The notes beneath the pieces were generated by a model. It saw only the letters and a list, made by a program, of their open reading frames with translations. It was not told the DNA's origin and made no database searches. The translations under genes were made by a program, and so were the position numbers. DNA of 14,532 bases from Spirochaeta sp. Lineage in GTDB: Bacteria > Spirochaetota > Spirochaetia > DSM-27196 > SLAA01. Positions 14,086 to 14,532 of the stretch are shown here, piece after piece; position 1 is the first letter of the stretch; each line of letters starts with the position of its first letter. The stretch lies in NCBI GenBank assembly GCA_020201015.1, contig JAIVHN010000008.1:1-14532 (forward strand), written 5' to 3'.

Positions 14086-14532
14086 AGTAAGTCAGTCTCC
14101 TGTAGCAGTTGCAGTGTGCCCTCAAGATCTTCAAGCTGGTCAAGATCGACTTGTGGACTTTTCTCAACAAGTTCCTCAAAGCGAGCCAGGGTCGGGTTAG
14201 GCTCTACGTCCTCACGCACAGGATACTCGTTTACCTCGTTAGTGAAATATTCTTGAGCGGTTCTGTCAAGTAGGAATCGGACAAAGGTGAGCGCGGCTTC
14301 CGTGTTCTGGGAAGTCTCAAGCAGTCCGATGCTTGCCACGTTTACCAGGTTGCCGATATCGCCGGACTCAAACGTTGTTTGCGCGGCCGGGAAGTCCGGA
14401 TCTGTTGCCAGAAAACGTCCAAGGTAGTAGTTATTGACGATAGCGTAATCAATCTCGCCCGCACCAATGGCCTCAATGTTCGCGGTGTTGTTCCGATAGA
14501 CCTGAGCATTGTTGTTCCGCATGGCTACGAGC
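14082..14532 (-). CDS. fbpA: Ferric-iron-binding periplasmic protein FbpA, C-terminal part
   Basis: The frame is open to the right edge; the first in-window ATG (14522) is internal, since LVA precedes it in frame, so the N-terminal part including the signal peptide is missing. The roughly 149 residues visible contain GEIDYAIVNNYYLGRF, where the adjacent Tyr pair corresponds by motif to the iron-ligand tyrosines of FbpA/FutA-type proteins, and EYPVR, a conserved C-terminal motif. The C terminus is Glu/Asp/Gln-rich. The stop overlaps the fbpB GTG, showing an operon read leftward. Any Fur-controlled promoter would lie beyond the window. A close alternative is a general Fe/spermidine-type solute-binding protein, less likely given the YY motif. 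Confidence 0.85.
   Translation of the reverse strand, partial: LVAMRNNNAQVYRNNTANIEAIGAGEIDYAIVNNYYLGRFLATDPDFPAAQTTFESGDIGNLVNVASIGLLETSQNTEAALTFVRFLLDRTAQEYFTNEVNEYPVREDVEPNPTLARFEELVEKSPQVDLDQLEDLEGTLQLLQETDLL

Overview
This window reads as ordinary bacterial chromosome of moderate GC content (by eye a little above 50%), densely packed, with intact ORFs and no transposase, integrase, phage gene, rRNA, tRNA or CRISPR array. The best guess for the host is a free-living spirochaete. The chemoreceptor carries the hairpin-tip wording TNLLAMNAAIEAAHAG, which is typical of Treponema/Spirochaeta receptors, and the pyrophosphatase is of the K+-dependent type common in that phylum. This assignment is inference, not proof.

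Layout. Bases 1-85 hold the last codons of a membrane protein on the + strand, followed by a strong hairpin. Bases 190-3786 (- strand) hold a likely functional group read leftward: an NCS2 uracil/xanthine-type permease (uraA-like), an SDR oxidoreductase, and a MOFRL-family glycerate 2-kinase with its own likely promoter. The grouping resembles enterobacterial allantoin/glyoxylate clusters, which also pair an NCS2 permease with a glycerate kinase. Bases 3934-4398 (+) encode a small exported ankyrin-repeat protein, divergent from the permease. Bases 4454-6406 (+) encode an AAA+ chelatase small subunit (ChlI type) and an overlapping VWA medium subunit (ChlD type), closed by a good intrinsic terminator. 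Bases 6562-9431 (+) hold a membrane pyrophosphatase (hppA) with a near-consensus promoter and, 8 bases downstream, an unrecognised 264-residue protein; the unit ends in a 13-bp perfect hairpin. Bases 9559-11316 (+) encode a methyl-accepting chemotaxis protein. Bases 11400-14532 (-) are a ferric-iron ABC importer read leftward as fbpA (cut by the window edge), fbpB and fbpC, tightly overlapped. MCP and fbpC converge on a short block of imperfect tandem repeats.

The most interesting signal is in the chelatase genes. The VWA ORF has no good start of its own. Its conserved upstream linker continues without a start codon back to a run of ten A residues (5578-5587), where it meets, in another frame, a short ORF that begins with ATG at 5508, overlaps the end of chlI and has a weak Shine-Dalgarno. 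A -1 slip (or one extra A) at this run joins them into a complete 299-residue D subunit. Programmed frameshifting in chlD genes that yields small and medium chelatase subunits has been described in the literature. Here the geometry is different: a separate chlI ORF plus a slippery A10 near the start of D. It could be ribosomal frameshifting, transcriptional slippage, phase variation or a homopolymer sequencing error.
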